A stretch of 64,000 nucleotides of DNA from Ralstonia pickettii (GCF_000607165.1 NZ_JFZG01000004.1:124001-188000); one strand, 5' to 3'; positions 44,725-55,130 are shown, counted from the first letter of the stretch. Numbers and translations: made by a program. The notes: a model not told the origin generated them from the letters alone.

Positions 44725-44752
44725 ATTCTAACAGATGGGATGTTGCGCAGCG

Positions 44753-44950
44753 CTAGTGCTGGGGCGGGATTTCCGGCGGTAGGTCCCCGGGTGGCAGTTC
44801 GATTGGGGGCGTTTGGGGTTCGGGGTCGTGCACTGGGTCATGGGCTGGTTCATCGGGCGGCGGCATTTCCGGCGGCGGGTGTGGGGGCTGTTCGGGCGGT
44901 TGCGGCGGCGTGATGTGGGCGCGCTTGGTCAGATCGGGCAAAGCGGGCAT
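44753..44950 (-). CDS. Small proline-rich protein, unknown function
   Basis: A 65-residue protein that is about one third proline, with PPQPPEQPPHPPPEMPPPDE and further acidic/proline repeats. It has no signal peptide or membrane segment and is probably disordered. It is supported by GGAGG six bases before the ATG at 44950 and a terminator at 44689-44724. A longer upstream frame to 45136 crosses the palindrome and lacks a ribosome site. Confidence 0.65.
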   Translation of the reverse strand: MPALPDLTKRAHITPPQPPEQPPHPPPEMPPPDEPAHDPVHDPEPQTPPIELPPGDLPPEIPPQH

Positions 44951-45321
44951 GGGCTGCCTCCATACATGGGTCGAGTTCCGGGTTTGCCCTGATCGAGCCC
45001 GCAAGCGTCGTTCCTGCGCATCATCCAAAAGGTGATACCTAAAATACGTACCCCCCAATTGGGGGGATTTTTGATACATTCCGTGGCGTCGGGTAGTGCC
45101 ACACAACAATAACGTTTCATTCGAAATTCCGCGCAATGACGCGGAACACCGTGCCTACGCACGCCAAACGGGCGTGACGAAGCCTTTTCGGTTCGGACCA
45201 GACGGGAAAAGAGGGAGTCTTGTTTGGGCAGCCGTGGAGCGATCCATGGGGCTGCTGTGTTTCGCCATGGCTGCAGGGAGCCGGGGCGAGGCGCTAGCCA
45301 TGGGGCAGGGAGGAAATCACA
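44951..45321. other. Intergenic region with a perfect 16-bp palindrome and a hairpin
   Basis: This 371-base region lies between two divergent small genes. It contains the perfect palindrome CCCCCCAATTGGGGGG (45051-45066) and a 7-bp stem, TTCCGCG (45127-45133) with CGCGGAA (45140-45146). The remainder shows no convincing gene or recognised riboswitch. Confidence 0.6.
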
Positions 45322-45525
45322 ATGAGCACACGTCATGCACGACGCCCGGCAGGGTCGTCACGTAGCACTTACATCCGTAGCGCCCAGAGCGGGCGCATCG
45401 GCGATCGTTCCAACGTGAATGATCATCGTCTGCCGCCCAGCGGCGTACCGCGCATGCTGTTGTGGCTGCTGGCCGCGACGGTTCTCTTCGCGGTGGCGAA
45501 CTACACGCTGAAGCTGTTCGGCTGA
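45322..45525 (+). CDS. Small single-pass membrane protein, unknown function
   Basis: The 67-residue protein has a basic N-terminal half and one hydrophobic helix near residues 44-62 (RMLLWLLAATVLFAVANY), ending KLFG. A strong ribosome site, GGGAGG, lies eight bases before the ATG. It probably sits in the inner membrane with the basic end inside. I recognise no family. Confidence 0.6.
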   Translation: MSTRHARRPAGSSRSTYIRSAQSGRIGDRSNVNDHRLPPSGVPRMLLWLLAATVLFAVANYTLKLFG

Positions 45526-45542
45526 AGCAACGCCGGATCGCC

Positions 45543-46955
45543 TTACAGCACTTTCCCCGGATTCATCAGGCCGCGCGGGTCCAGCGCCTGCTTGATCGCG
45601 CGCATGGCCGCCAGTTCAACGGGGCTCTTGTAGCGCGCGTTGTCTTCGCGCTTGAGCTGGCCGATGCCGTGTTCGGCCGAGATTGAGCCGCCGTGCGCAT
45701 GCACACTGTCGTGCACGATGCGGTTGATGCCGTCCTGATTGGCCAGGAACGCGTCGTGCGCATGGCCTTCCGGCGGCGATACGTTGTAGTGCAGGTTGCC
45801 GTCGCCCAGGTGGCCGAACGTCACCATGCGGATGCTGGGATAGGCTGCGGCCAGCGCGCGGTCGGTCACGTCAATGAAGTCTGCAATGCGCGAAATGGGC
45901 ACGCCAATATCGTGCTTGATGTTCTTGCCTTCATCGGCCTGCGCCAGCGGAATATGTTCGCGCAGGCTCCAGAAGTCGCGCGACTGGGCCACCGATTCTG
46001 CTACTGCCGCATCGTCGATCACGCCGCGCGCGAGCGCGTCTTCCATGAGCGATTCGAACAGCGTGCGCGTGTGCGCTTCGCTTTCCAGATCGGACAATTC
46101 CAGCAGCACGTATTGCGGATATACCTGCGTAAACGGCACGCGCAGCTGCGGGTAATGCTTGCGCACCAGCTCAAGGCAAAACGCCGACATCAGCTCGAAG
46201 CCCGTCAACAGCGTCCCTGCATGGCCTTGCGCCAGCGATAGAAACTCCAGCGCCTGGCGCGGCGATTGCAGCGCCGCCAGCGCCGTCACCTTGGCGCGTG
46301 GTTGCGGAAACAGCTTCAGCATCGCCCCTGTGATGATGCCCAGCGTGCCTTCCGCGCCGATCAGCAGGTCGCGCAGGTCATAGCCTGTGTTGTCTTTGCG
46401 CAGGCCGCGCAGGCCATTCCACAGTTCGCCGTTGGGTAGGACCGCTTCGACGCCCAGGCACAGCTCGCGCGCGTTGCCGTAGCGCAGGACGGCGGTGCCG
46501 CCCGCGTTGGTCGCAAGATTGCCGCCGATCGTGCAACTGCCTTCGGCCGCCAAGCTGAGCGGGAAGAGGCGGTCTGCATCTGCGGCAGCTTGCTGCACGT
46601 TGGCCAGGATGCAGCCGGCATCCACGGTGATGGTGTTGTTGATCGGGTCGACGGCGCGCACGCGCTGCATGCGCTGCAATGAGATCACCACCGCGCTGCC
46701 TTCCATGTCGGGCGTGGCCCCGCCGCACAGGCCAGTGTTGCCGCCTTGCGGGACGATGGGCACGCCGTGCTCGCCGCACAGGCGCACGAGTGCAGCCGCC
46801 TCGTCGGGGCTGGCCGGGCGCAGCACTGCGCGCGCGCGCCCGGAGAAACGCTTTCGCCAATCGGTGAGGTAGGGCGCCTGGTCTTCCGGCGCGGTCAGGA
46901 CGTGCGTTGCGCCGATGGCATCAACGCAGGCTTGCAGGAAGGCATCGTGAGTCAT
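45543..46955 (-). CDS. FAD-linked oxidase, D-2-hydroxyacid dehydrogenase type
   Basis: A 470-residue flavoprotein with an FAD_binding_4 domain (VPQGGNTGLCGGATP, IGGNLATNAGGTAVLRYGN) and a C-terminal FAD-oxidase domain with the conserved MVTFGHLGDGNLHYNV and HGGSISAEHGIGQ. It belongs with D-2-hydroxyglutarate and D-lactate/glycolate dehydrogenases; the substrate is not distinguishable by eye. It is the third gene of an operon with wrbA and a DUF2069 gene, 6 bases after the latter. Confidence 0.88.
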   Translation of the reverse strand: MTHDAFLQACVDAIGATHVLTAPEDQAPYLTDWRKRFSGRARAVLRPASPDEAAALVRLCGEHGVPIVPQGGNTGLCGGATPDMEGSAVVISLQRMQRVRAVDPINNTITVDAGCILANVQQAAADADRLFPLSLAAEGSCTIGGNLATNAGGTAVLRYGNARELCLGVEAVLPNGELWNGLRGLRKDNTGYDLRDLLIGAEGTLGIITGAMLKLFPQPRAKVTALAALQSPRQALEFLSLAQGHAGTLLTGFELMSAFCLELVRKHYPQLRVPFTQVYPQYVLLELSDLESEAHTRTLFESLMEDALARGVIDDAAVAESVAQSRDFWSLREHIPLAQADEGKNIKHDIGVPISRIADFIDVTDRALAAAYPSIRMVTFGHLGDGNLHYNVSPPEGHAHDAFLANQDGINRIVHDSVHAHGGSISAEHGIGQLKREDNARYKSPVELAAMRAIKQALDPRGLMNPGKVL

Positions 46956-46961
46956 GGCGTA

Positions 46962-48010
<1,049 letters not shown>

Positions 48011-48012
48011 TC

Positions 48013-49344
48013 ATGCTTTTTGCCACCCGTGCGCTTCGTCAATGGAATGCCGCCAAGCTGCGTGCGCTGGCGCGTTACGCCTTGCGCCGCGCCGGTGAAG
48101 ACCACCTGCCGCAAGTGGCCAGCAGCCTGACATTCACGACGGTGCTGTCGCTGGTTCCCATTCTGACGGTGGCCTTTGCGCTGTTCACGGCATTTCCGAT
48201 GTTCAAGAGCTTCCGGGCGGACATCGAGGGCTACATGTTCAGCAATCTCGTGCCGGGCAGCATCAGCCGGCCGATCCTGACGTATCTCAACCAGTTTTCA
48301 AGCAACGCCAAAGGGCTGACAGCAGCGGGCCTGATCGGCTTGGTCGTGACGTCGGTGATGACCATGCTCACCATCGAGAATGCGTTGAACGCCATCTGGC
48401 GCGTGCGCCATCGGCGGCCGCTCGCGCAGCGCGTTCTGGTGTTCTGGGCGCTGATGACATTCGCGCCGGTGCTGATTGGCGCAAGTCTGTCGGTCAGTTC
48501 GTACCTCGTGTCGATCTCGGCGGGTTATGTGCACAAGCTGCCGTTCGGCCTGGGTGTGATCGTGGGCCTGATCCCGATCCTGCTTTCGGCGATTGCGTTT
48601 GCGATGCTCTACGTGTTCGTGCCTAACACCAATGTGGAGCGGCGCGACGCCTTCATTGCCGGGCTGATTGCCGCGGCGGCGTTTGAAATTGCCAAGCGTG
48701 TCTTTGGCGCTTACGTTGCGCATATCCCGACGTACACAGCCGTCTACGGCGCGTTTGCCACGCTACCGATCTTTCTAACGTGGATCTATGTGAGCTGGCT
48801 GGTGACGTTGCTCGGTGCGACCATCGCGTCGACACTGCCAATCATCCGCCAGGGCTACTGGCAACGGCGCACGTTTCCGGGCAGCGAGTTCTTCGATGCG
48901 CTGGGTGTTCTGCTGCTGTTGTATCGCGCCCGCGAACAGGCACCACGTACGGTGGCCGAGCGTGATATTGGCCGGCGCCTGCAATTGGAAGCCGATTACC
49001 TAGCTGACCTGCTGACCAAGCTGAAGGCACTGCATTTGATCGGCAAGCTGCAGCAGGATCGCGGTGAGACCCATTGGGCGCTGCTTTGCGATGCGCACAC
49101 GACCACGCTGCGACCGCTCTATGAAAGGCTGGTGCTGAGTCTGCCGCGCTTGCCGCGCACCTCACTGGCACGCCATCTGGGGGACACGCACGCGCTGGTC
49201 AGCCAACTGCAGAATCCTGCGCTCGATGCCACGTTGGAGAGCATTTTCACGACTGGCGAACGCGGCGTGGCGGCGGCCGCGCAGGCGGCTACGGCACCAA
49301 CGCCGTCTTCTTCAATGCCCGCCGCTGCCAACGCCAGCGCCTGA
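48013..49344 (+). CDS. YihY/BrkB-family inner membrane protein
   Basis: A 443-residue protein with about six membrane helices in the first 290 residues (the YihY domain: DHLPQVASSLTFTTVLSLVPIL, GLIGLVVTSVMTMLTIENALNAIWRVRH) and a cytoplasmic winged-helix-like tail ending in an Ala/Pro-rich stretch. Despite the old RNase BN label, the role is unknown. ATG 48013 is chosen; the in-frame TTG at 47977 lies in the promoter region shared with wrbA. Confidence 0.88.
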   Translation: MLFATRALRQWNAAKLRALARYALRRAGEDHLPQVASSLTFTTVLSLVPILTVAFALFTAFPMFKSFRADIEGYMFSNLVPGSISRPILTYLNQFSSNAKGLTAAGLIGLVVTSVMTMLTIENALNAIWRVRHRRPLAQRVLVFWALMTFAPVLIGASLSVSSYLVSISAGYVHKLPFGLGVIVGLIPILLSAIAFAMLYVFVPNTNVERRDAFIAGLIAAAAFEIAKRVFGAYVAHIPTYTAVYGAFATLPIFLTWIYVSWLVTLLGATIASTLPIIRQGYWQRRTFPGSEFFDALGVLLLLYRAREQAPRTVAERDIGRRLQLEADYLADLLTKLKALHLIGKLQQDRGETHWALLCDAHTTTLRPLYERLVLSLPRLPRTSLARHLGDTHALVSQLQNPALDATLESIFTTGERGVAAAAQAATAPTPSSSMPAAANASA

Positions 49345-49348
49345 CGTT

Positions 49349-49666
49349 TCAGAACGGGATCTTGCCCGTCCAGATGTCGCGATACATCACCCAGTCGCCC
49401 ATCAGGCTGTAAAACGGATGGCGAAACGTGGCGGGCCGGTTTTTCTCGAACCCGAAGTGCCCGACCCACGCAAACGCGTAACCGCTCACGGCCGCACCCA
49501 GCAACCACCACAGGTTGCCCGTGAAAACAAGCAGGATCAGGCATACCAGCGCCACCGTCGAACCGGCAAAGTGAAGGCGGCGGCAGGTGCGGTCTTGATG
49601 CTCGCTCAGGTAGTACGGATAGAACTCCGCGAAGCTGCCGAAGCTCTGGGTGTCGGTGGTGGCCAT
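49349..49666 (-). CDS. DUF962 (Mpo1-like) membrane protein
   Basis: The 105-residue protein has two hydrophobic segments and the family motifs YYLSEHQDRTCRRLHFAGS (N-terminal His/Asp) and WVGHFGFEKNRPATFRHPFYS. The yeast relative Mpo1 is an iron-dependent dioxygenase of 2-hydroxy fatty acids; the bacterial role is not settled. It converges with the YihY gene and lies 27 bases downstream of the hydrolase gene. Confidence 0.85.
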   Translation of the reverse strand: MATTDTQSFGSFAEFYPYYLSEHQDRTCRRLHFAGSTVALVCLILLVFTGNLWWLLGAAVSGYAFAWVGHFGFEKNRPATFRHPFYSLMGDWVMYRDIWTGKIPF

Positions 49667-49693
49667 GATGCGTCTCCAGGAGGCGACTGCGAC

Positions 49694-50518
49694 TTATGCG
49701 GCGACCGGGTCTCGTTCACGCGCAAAGGCGATCAGCGTGTCGAGTGTGCCGTCGGGGCATTCTCCCATGATCGCGTGCCCGCCTGGCAGGCCGACCACGC
49801 GGCTGCCGGCCAATCCTGCCGCAACCTGACGCCCGGCTTTCGCTGGGGTCATCTGGTCTTTCTCCCCGACGATGACGAGTGACGGACACTGCACGGCCGC
49901 CATGGCTTCGGCGCCGCGTGCATAGGCGTTGCAGGCGGCAAAGTCCGTGTGAAAGACGGGCGCCTCGGTACCGCGCGCAATCCGCTCCATCAGCCGCTGG
50001 CTGCCGCCATGCATCCAGAAGCCCGGCCCAGGGGACGAGGGCTTGTTCGCGAGGCTGGAATGCGACCACGTATTCACCATGTCAATGGCGTTGGCCGTGT
50101 TGTTGAGCGCCGCATCGAGCAGCGCATCCGACACCTTCATCGGCCAAGCCGTCGCCACCAGGGCGATGCGGCGCACGCGACTTGCGTACCGTGACGCGCA
50201 CTCCAGTGCAATCAACGAGCCCATGCTGTGGCCGACGACGATGACCGGTTGCATGACGCCAGCCGCCTGCACCAGCGCCATCACCCAATCGGCCATGGCT
50301 TCCACCGTCTGCAACGGGGCGCCGGCGCTGCGGCCGTGTCCGGGCAGATCGACCGCCAGTACGCTGAAGCCGTGGTGCGCAAACCAGCGCGTCTGCAGTC
50401 CCCAGACCGAATGATCGTTCTGCGCGCCATGCACGAACACGACGCACGGCAATTCGGCGTTGAACGGCTTGCCGCCGGTGTAGGCGTAGGCGCGCTCGCC
50501 TTGTACGGTCCATTCCAT
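49694..50518 (-). CDS. Alpha/beta hydrolase
   Basis: A 274-residue hydrolase with the oxyanion motif VVFVHGAQNDHSVW, the nucleophile elbow VVGHSMGSL, an Asp in VIVGEKDQMTP and the final His in GLPGGHAIMGE. The substrate is unknown. Its ATG shares one base with the stop of the upstream sulfhydrylase gene (TGATG), so the two are co-translated. Confidence 0.87.
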   Translation of the reverse strand: MEWTVQGERAYAYTGGKPFNAELPCVVFVHGAQNDHSVWGLQTRWFAHHGFSVLAVDLPGHGRSAGAPLQTVEAMADWVMALVQAAGVMQPVIVVGHSMGSLIALECASRYASRVRRIALVATAWPMKVSDALLDAALNNTANAIDMVNTWSHSSLANKPSSPGPGFWMHGGSQRLMERIARGTEAPVFHTDFAACNAYARGAEAMAAVQCPSLVIVGEKDQMTPAKAGRQVAAGLAGSRVVGLPGGHAIMGECPDGTLDTLIAFARERDPVAA

Positions 50519-51852
50519 CAGCGGGCTCCCGTTGCGTTGGCAGCGGCTTTGCCCGGCGCGGCGGACATCGCGCGCTCTGCAGCTTTCAGGCCGCGCTTGA
50601 GATCGTCGATCAGGTCGTCGGCGTCTTCCAGGCCGATGGAAAGGCGGATCGTGCCCTCGCTGATACCGGCTGCGGACAGCGCGTCGGCATCCATGCGGAA
50701 ATGCGTTGTCGATGCGGGATGGATGACCAGCGAGCGTGCATCGCCCACGTTGGCGAGGTGCGAGAACAGGCCGAGCGACTCGATGAACTGCTGGCCGGCA
50801 CGCCGGTCGCCGCGCAGATCGAAGCTGAACACCGCACCGCTGCCGCGCGGCAGCAGGCGCTTGGCCAGCGCGTGATCGGGGTGCGATTCCAGCTCAGGGT
50901 AAGCGACCGACGCCACCATCGGGTGGCTCGCCAGGAAGGCGACGACCCGGCGGGCGTTGTCTACATGCCGCGCCATGCGCAGTGGCAGTGTCTCGATGCC
51001 TTGCAGCAGTTGCCACGCGGCCATCGGGTTCATGCAGGCACCGAAGTCACGCAGGCCCTCGCGGCGCGCGCGCAGCAGGAAGGGCGCGACGGTGCTTTCC
51101 TCGGCAAACACCATGTCGTGGAAACCCGCGTAGGGCTCGGTCAGCTCGGGATGCTTGCCGGCGGCTACGTAGTCGAACGTGCCGCCGTCGACCAGCACGC
51201 CGCCAATGGTCGTGCCATGCCCACCCAGGAACTTGGTAGCCGAGTGGTAGACGAGGTCTGCACCATGTGCGAACGGCTGCAGCAGCCACGGCGTGGTGAA
51301 GGTCGAATCGACCAGCAGCGGCACGCCCGCATCATGCGCAATCGACGCAATGGTCGGGATGTCCAGCACATCCAGTCCTGGGTTGCCGAGCGTCTCGCCA
51401 AACAGCAGCCGCGTGTTCGGGCGGATGGCAGCGCGCCAGCCATCGATGTCGCCCGGCTTGACGAAGGTCGTCTCGATGCCAAAGCGGCGCAGCGTGTAAT
51501 GCAGCAGATTGTGCGAGCCGCCATACAGCGCCGAAGACGCGACGATATGCGAGCCGGCACCCATCAGCGTGACGATGGCCAGATGCAGCGCCGCCTGGCC
51601 GGAAGCCGTGGCGATGGCGCCTACGCCGTTTTCCAGCGCGGCCATGCGCTCCTCGAACACGGCAACAGTCGGGTTGGAGATGCGCGAATAGACGTGCCCC
51701 GCGCGTTCCATATTGAACAATGACGCCGCATGTTCGCTGTCGCGGAATACAAAGGACGTGCTCAGGTGAATGGGCGTGGCGCGCGCGCCGGTGGCCGGGT
51801 CGGGCGCGGCACCGGCATGCAGGGCCAGCGTGTCGAAGCGGGCTTTGGACAT
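50518..51852 (-). CDS. Cys/Met-metabolism PLP enzyme, O-acetyl/succinylhomoserine sulfhydrylase-like
   Basis: A 444-residue gamma-family PLP enzyme. It has TLALHAGAAPDPATGARATPI at the start, the PLP-phosphate loop SGQAALHLAI, and the lysine in YHSATKFLGGHGTTIGG. The sequence resembles MetY more than cystathionine gamma-lyase, suggesting direct sulfhydrylation of an activated homoserine to homocysteine, but this group is hard to resolve by eye. The frame is open much further upstream, but those codons run antisense to the CBS and transporter genes; the family N-terminus begins at ATG 51852. Confidence 0.85.
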   Translation of the reverse strand: MSKARFDTLALHAGAAPDPATGARATPIHLSTSFVFRDSEHAASLFNMERAGHVYSRISNPTVAVFEERMAALENGVGAIATASGQAALHLAIVTLMGAGSHIVASSALYGGSHNLLHYTLRRFGIETTFVKPGDIDGWRAAIRPNTRLLFGETLGNPGLDVLDIPTIASIAHDAGVPLLVDSTFTTPWLLQPFAHGADLVYHSATKFLGGHGTTIGGVLVDGGTFDYVAAGKHPELTEPYAGFHDMVFAEESTVAPFLLRARREGLRDFGACMNPMAAWQLLQGIETLPLRMARHVDNARRVVAFLASHPMVASVAYPELESHPDHALAKRLLPRGSGAVFSFDLRGDRRAGQQFIESLGLFSHLANVGDARSLVIHPASTTHFRMDADALSAAGISEGTIRLSIGLEDADDLIDDLKRGLKAAERAMSAAPGKAAANATGAR

Positions 51853-52092
51853 GGATTCAAGCACCCCGAAAGGGAGCGGGAGCGGGTTTGGACGGGGCAT
51901 GCTAGCACTGCTGCCTGTTGCAGCGCATTCCGGGCAAACGCCGAGCGGGCGCGGTTTTTGACAGGTTTTTTCTGCGCTGCATGCTTGTCGAAGCGCTCCG
52001 GTTTGGGCTAGGATCGAAGCACAACCATAACGACAACCCGCGCGCGGTCGCTCCCCCGGCAGACCGGCACCCCGAACTCTGGGAGACGCAAC

Positions 52093-52548
52093 ATGAAAGT
52101 CAGCGACATCCTCCACGTGAAGGGCAACACGCTCTACACCGTGGCACCTGAAACCAAGCTCCAAGTGGCCGTGCAGACGATGGCGGAAAAAGACATCGGC
52201 TCGCTCGTGGTCATGGAGTACGGCGAGCTGGTCGGCATGCTGACCTTCCGGGAAATCATCAAGGTTGTTGCCAAGAACCACGGTTCCGTGGGCGAGGGCA
52301 CGACCATCCGCAAGGTGATGGACGACCATCCCGTCACCTGCACGCCCGAAACCGAGGTCAACGAAGTGCGTCGCATCATGCTGGAGCACCATGTGCGCTA
52401 CCTGCCGGTGCTCGACAGCCGCACATTGATGGGCGTGATTTCCTTCTACGACGTGGCCAAGGCCGTGCTGGAAGACCAAAGTTTCGAAAACAAGATGCTC
52501 AAGGCGTACATTCGCGACTGGCCCGAAGAAAAGGCCAACGAAGACTGA
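52093..52548 (+). CDS. Tandem CBS-domain protein
   Basis: A 151-residue protein made of two CBS domains (about residues 8-65 and 76-135), with MAEKDIGSLVVMEYGELVGMLTFREI and MLEHHVRYLPVLDSRTLMGVISFYDV. CBS pairs bind adenine nucleotides and act as energy sensors, often in trans. No effector domain is attached. It is followed by a strong terminator. Confidence 0.9.
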   Translation: MKVSDILHVKGNTLYTVAPETKLQVAVQTMAEKDIGSLVVMEYGELVGMLTFREIIKVVAKNHGSVGEGTTIRKVMDDHPVTCTPETEVNEVRRIMLEHHVRYLPVLDSRTLMGVISFYDVAKAVLEDQSFENKMLKAYIRDWPEEKANED

Positions 52549-52577
52549 TCTGCGCGATCTCTTTATCGCATTCCTAA

Positions 52578-52607
52578 AACCCGCCCGCTGTTGCGAGCGG
52601 GTTTTTT
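52578..52607 (+). terminator. Intrinsic terminator after CBS-domain gene
   Basis: AACCCGCCCGC (52578-52588) pairs with GCGAGCGGGTT (52593-52603), 11 bp with one mismatch, loop TGTT, followed by a run of T to 52607. It lies 29 bases after the stop codon. Confidence 0.88.
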
Positions 52608-52630
52608 GTTGAACCAATAGCCTCCAGCCG

Positions 52631-54538
52631 ATGAGCCAATCGAGCCAGTTTTCCCTGCTGAAGCAGCGTCGCTTTGCACCGTTCTTCTGGACCCAGTTTC
52701 TGGGCGCCATGAACGACAACGTTTTCAAGGTGGCGTTTTCCTCGTTGGTCACGTACCACGCTGCGCTGTTCGGCAATGCGGACCCGGCGTCGGCGGCGTT
52801 CCTGATTTCTGCAATCTTCATTGCGCCGTTTGTGCTGCTGTCGGCCACCAGCGGGCAGATTGCCGATCGCATGGACAAGGCGCGGCTCATCCGGCTGGTC
52901 AAGACGTTGGAAATCGCCATCATGGCGATCGGTTGTGCGGGTTTTGCGCTGCGCCACGTTGAGCTGCTGTACCTGTGCACGTTCCTGATGGGCGTGCACT
53001 CGACGCTGTTCGGGCCGGTCAAGTACGCATATCTGCCCCAGCATCTGCAATCGACGGAACTAGTGGGCGGCAACGGGCTGGTGGAAATGGGCACCTTCGT
53101 CGCCATCCTCATCGGTACCATCGGCGGCGGAGAGCTGGCCAACTACACGCGCAACGGCGAGCTGATCGGCCCGATGTTCACGGGTATCGCCTGTATTGTC
53201 ATTGCCGTGGCCGGCTGGTTGACGGCGCGTGGTGTGCCGGTGTCACCGGCGTCGCAGCCGGACTTGCGCATCAACTGGAACCCCATCTCCGAGACTTGGC
53301 GCAACCTGAAGCTTGCGAGCAACCAGCGCGCGGTGTTCCTGAGCCTGATGGGCATTTCGTGGCTGTGGTTCGTGGGCGCGACGTTCCTGACGTCGTTTTT
53401 CGCCTTCGCGCGCAACGTGCTTGGCGGCGATCAGAACGTTGTGACGCTGCTGCTGGCCGTGTTTTCAGTCGGCATCGGGTTGGGGTCGGTGCTGTGCGAA
53501 AAACTCTCGGGTCGCAGGGTGGAAATCGGCTTGGTGCCGTTTGGCTCGATCGGCATGACGGTGTTTGCTGTGGATCTGTACTTTGCTTCGCATGCCGAGG
53601 CATTGGTCGCGCACGACGTGCTGACGGGCATTTCCGGCTTCCTGCAGAACCACCGCCATTGGCGCGTGCTGGCCGATCTGTTCCTGCTGGCGATGTTCGG
53701 CGGCTTCTACAGCGTGCCGTTGTATGCGTTGATCCAGAGCCGCTGCGAACCGACGCACCGCGCGCGCATCATTGCCGCCAACAACATCCTCAACGCGCTG
53801 TTCATGATCGCCTCAGCCGTGCTGGCGATGGTGCTCACGCGTGCCGGGTTCACGATCCCCAAGTTGTTCCTAGTGACCGGCATCCTCAACGCCGTGGTGG
53901 CGATCTACATCTACACGCTGGTGCCGGAATTCCTGATCCGCTTTGTGATGTGGCTGCTGATCCATACCGTCTACCGCGTGAAGGTGGACGGTTCCGAGCA
54001 GATTCCCGATGAAGGCCCATGCCTGCTGGTCTGCAACCACGTGAGCTTCGTCGATGCCGTGGTGGTGGGCGCGTTCGTGCGTCGGCCCGTTCGCTTTGTG
54101 ATGGACCACCGCATCTTCAAGGTGCCAGTGCTGTCGTGGTTCTTCCGAACGGTCAAGGCGATTCCGATTGCGCCGATGCACGAAGACCCGGAGATGCTCA
54201 CGCGCGCCTACGACACCATTGCGGCTGCACTGGCGGAAGGCGAGGTCGTCTGCATCTTCCCCGAAGGCAAGATCACCGCCACGGGCGAGATGAACCCGTT
54301 CAAGGAAGGCATGCGCCGCATCATCGAGCGCACACCTGTGCCGGTGGTGCCGATGGCGCTGCGCGGGCTCTGGGGTAGCTTTTTCTCGCGCAAGGGCGGG
54401 GCGGCGATGTCGCGCCCGTTCCGTCGCGGTTTCCTCAACAGGCTGGAGCTGTGTATCGGCACGCCTGTGCCGGCGCATGCCGTGTCGCCCGAGGCGATGC
54501 AGGCCGCCGTACTGGCGCTGCGCGGGGAGCTGCTCTAG
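52631..54538 (+). CDS. MFS lysophospholipid-transporter-like protein fused to a PlsC acyltransferase
   Basis: A 635-residue two-domain membrane protein. Residues 1-430 form an LplT-like MFS transporter with about 12 helices (FFWTQFLGAMNDNVFKVAFSS near the start). Residues 445-635 are a 1-acyl-glycerol-3-phosphate acyltransferase with NHVSFVD (His470) and FPEGKIT. In E. coli LplT flips lysophospholipid and Aas reacylates it; here transporter and acyltransferase are joined, without an acyl-ACP synthetase domain. A lysophospholipid repair role is the inference. Confidence 0.88.
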   Translation: MSQSSQFSLLKQRRFAPFFWTQFLGAMNDNVFKVAFSSLVTYHAALFGNADPASAAFLISAIFIAPFVLLSATSGQIADRMDKARLIRLVKTLEIAIMAIGCAGFALRHVELLYLCTFLMGVHSTLFGPVKYAYLPQHLQSTELVGGNGLVEMGTFVAILIGTIGGGELANYTRNGELIGPMFTGIACIVIAVAGWLTARGVPVSPASQPDLRINWNPISETWRNLKLASNQRAVFLSLMGISWLWFVGATFLTSFFAFARNVLGGDQNVVTLLLAVFSVGIGLGSVLCEKLSGRRVEIGLVPFGSIGMTVFAVDLYFASHAEALVAHDVLTGISGFLQNHRHWRVLADLFLLAMFGGFYSVPLYALIQSRCEPTHRARIIAANNILNALFMIASAVLAMVLTRAGFTIPKLFLVTGILNAVVAIYIYTLVPEFLIRFVMWLLIHTVYRVKVDGSEQIPDEGPCLLVCNHVSFVDAVVVGAFVRRPVRFVMDHRIFKVPVLSWFFRTVKAIPIAPMHEDPEMLTRAYDTIAAALAEGEVVCIFPEGKITATGEMNPFKEGMRRIIERTPVPVVPMALRGLWGSFFSRKGGAAMSRPFRRGFLNRLELCIGTPVPAHAVSPEAMQAAVLALRGELL

Positions 54539-54631
54539 CGCCTAGCCTGCGTCCGGACTTCGATACACTGCCGGTTGGCCTGCAATCGGCCGTGATGCTT
54601 TTTCTGACCTCCAACTCTCCCGTTACCTGCC

Positions 54632-55045
54632 ATGAAACACGTTTCCCCGCTGCTGTGCGCTTCGTTGCTTGCCCTGGCTGCCGTTACCGCGCAAGCCGCA
54701 TCGCCGGCATCCGAGACGCTGCCCTCCGGTGTGATCGTCCAGACGCTGACCAAGGGCACCGGCCCGTCGCCCAAGGCCAGCGACACGGTCAAGGTGCACT
54801 ACCGCGGCACGCTCACCAACGGTACCGAGTTCGACAGCTCTTACAAGCGCGGCCAGCCGATCTCGTTCCCGCTGAATCGCGTGATTCCGTGCTGGACCGA
54901 AGGCGTGCAGAAGATCCAGGTGGGCGGCAAAGCCAAGCTGACGTGCCCGGCAGCCACCGCTTACGGCGAGCGCGGCGTACCCGGCACGATTCCGCCCAAT
55001 TCGACGCTGAACTTTGAGGTCGAGCTGCTGGGTATCGGCAGCTGA
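54632..55045 (+). CDS. FKBP-type peptidyl-prolyl isomerase, exported
   Basis: The 137-residue protein has a signal peptide (hydrophobic core [16 protein letters not shown], likely cut after residue 22) and a single FKBP domain with [30 protein letters not shown] and the [24 protein letters not shown] end. It catalyses proline isomerisation, probably in the periplasm. Confidence 0.9.
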   Translation: MKHVSPLLCASLLALAAVTAQAASPASETLPSGVIVQTLTKGTGPSPKASDTVKVHYRGTLTNGTEFDSSYKRGQPISFPLNRVIPCWTEGVQKIQVGGKAKLTCPAATAYGERGVPGTIPPNSTLNFEVELLGIGS

Positions 55046-55130
55046 CCTGGCGGCCGGTGGATCGGCCTTACAATACCGTTTTCCCGATGTTTCGCGCCGC
55101 GGTAGTCGCGGCGCCTTCCTGAGCACGATC

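Noticed and set aside
45096-45365. Possible 89-residue gene overlapping the start of the small membrane protein gene
   Set aside because: No ribosome site, no recognisable composition, and it runs through the hairpin and into the better-supported gene at 45322.
51853-53142. The sulfhydrylase frame stays open for 430 more codons upstream on the minus strand
   Set aside because: This part lies antisense to the CBS-domain gene and the transporter start, and its translation has no family similarity. The enzyme's conserved N-terminus begins at 51852.
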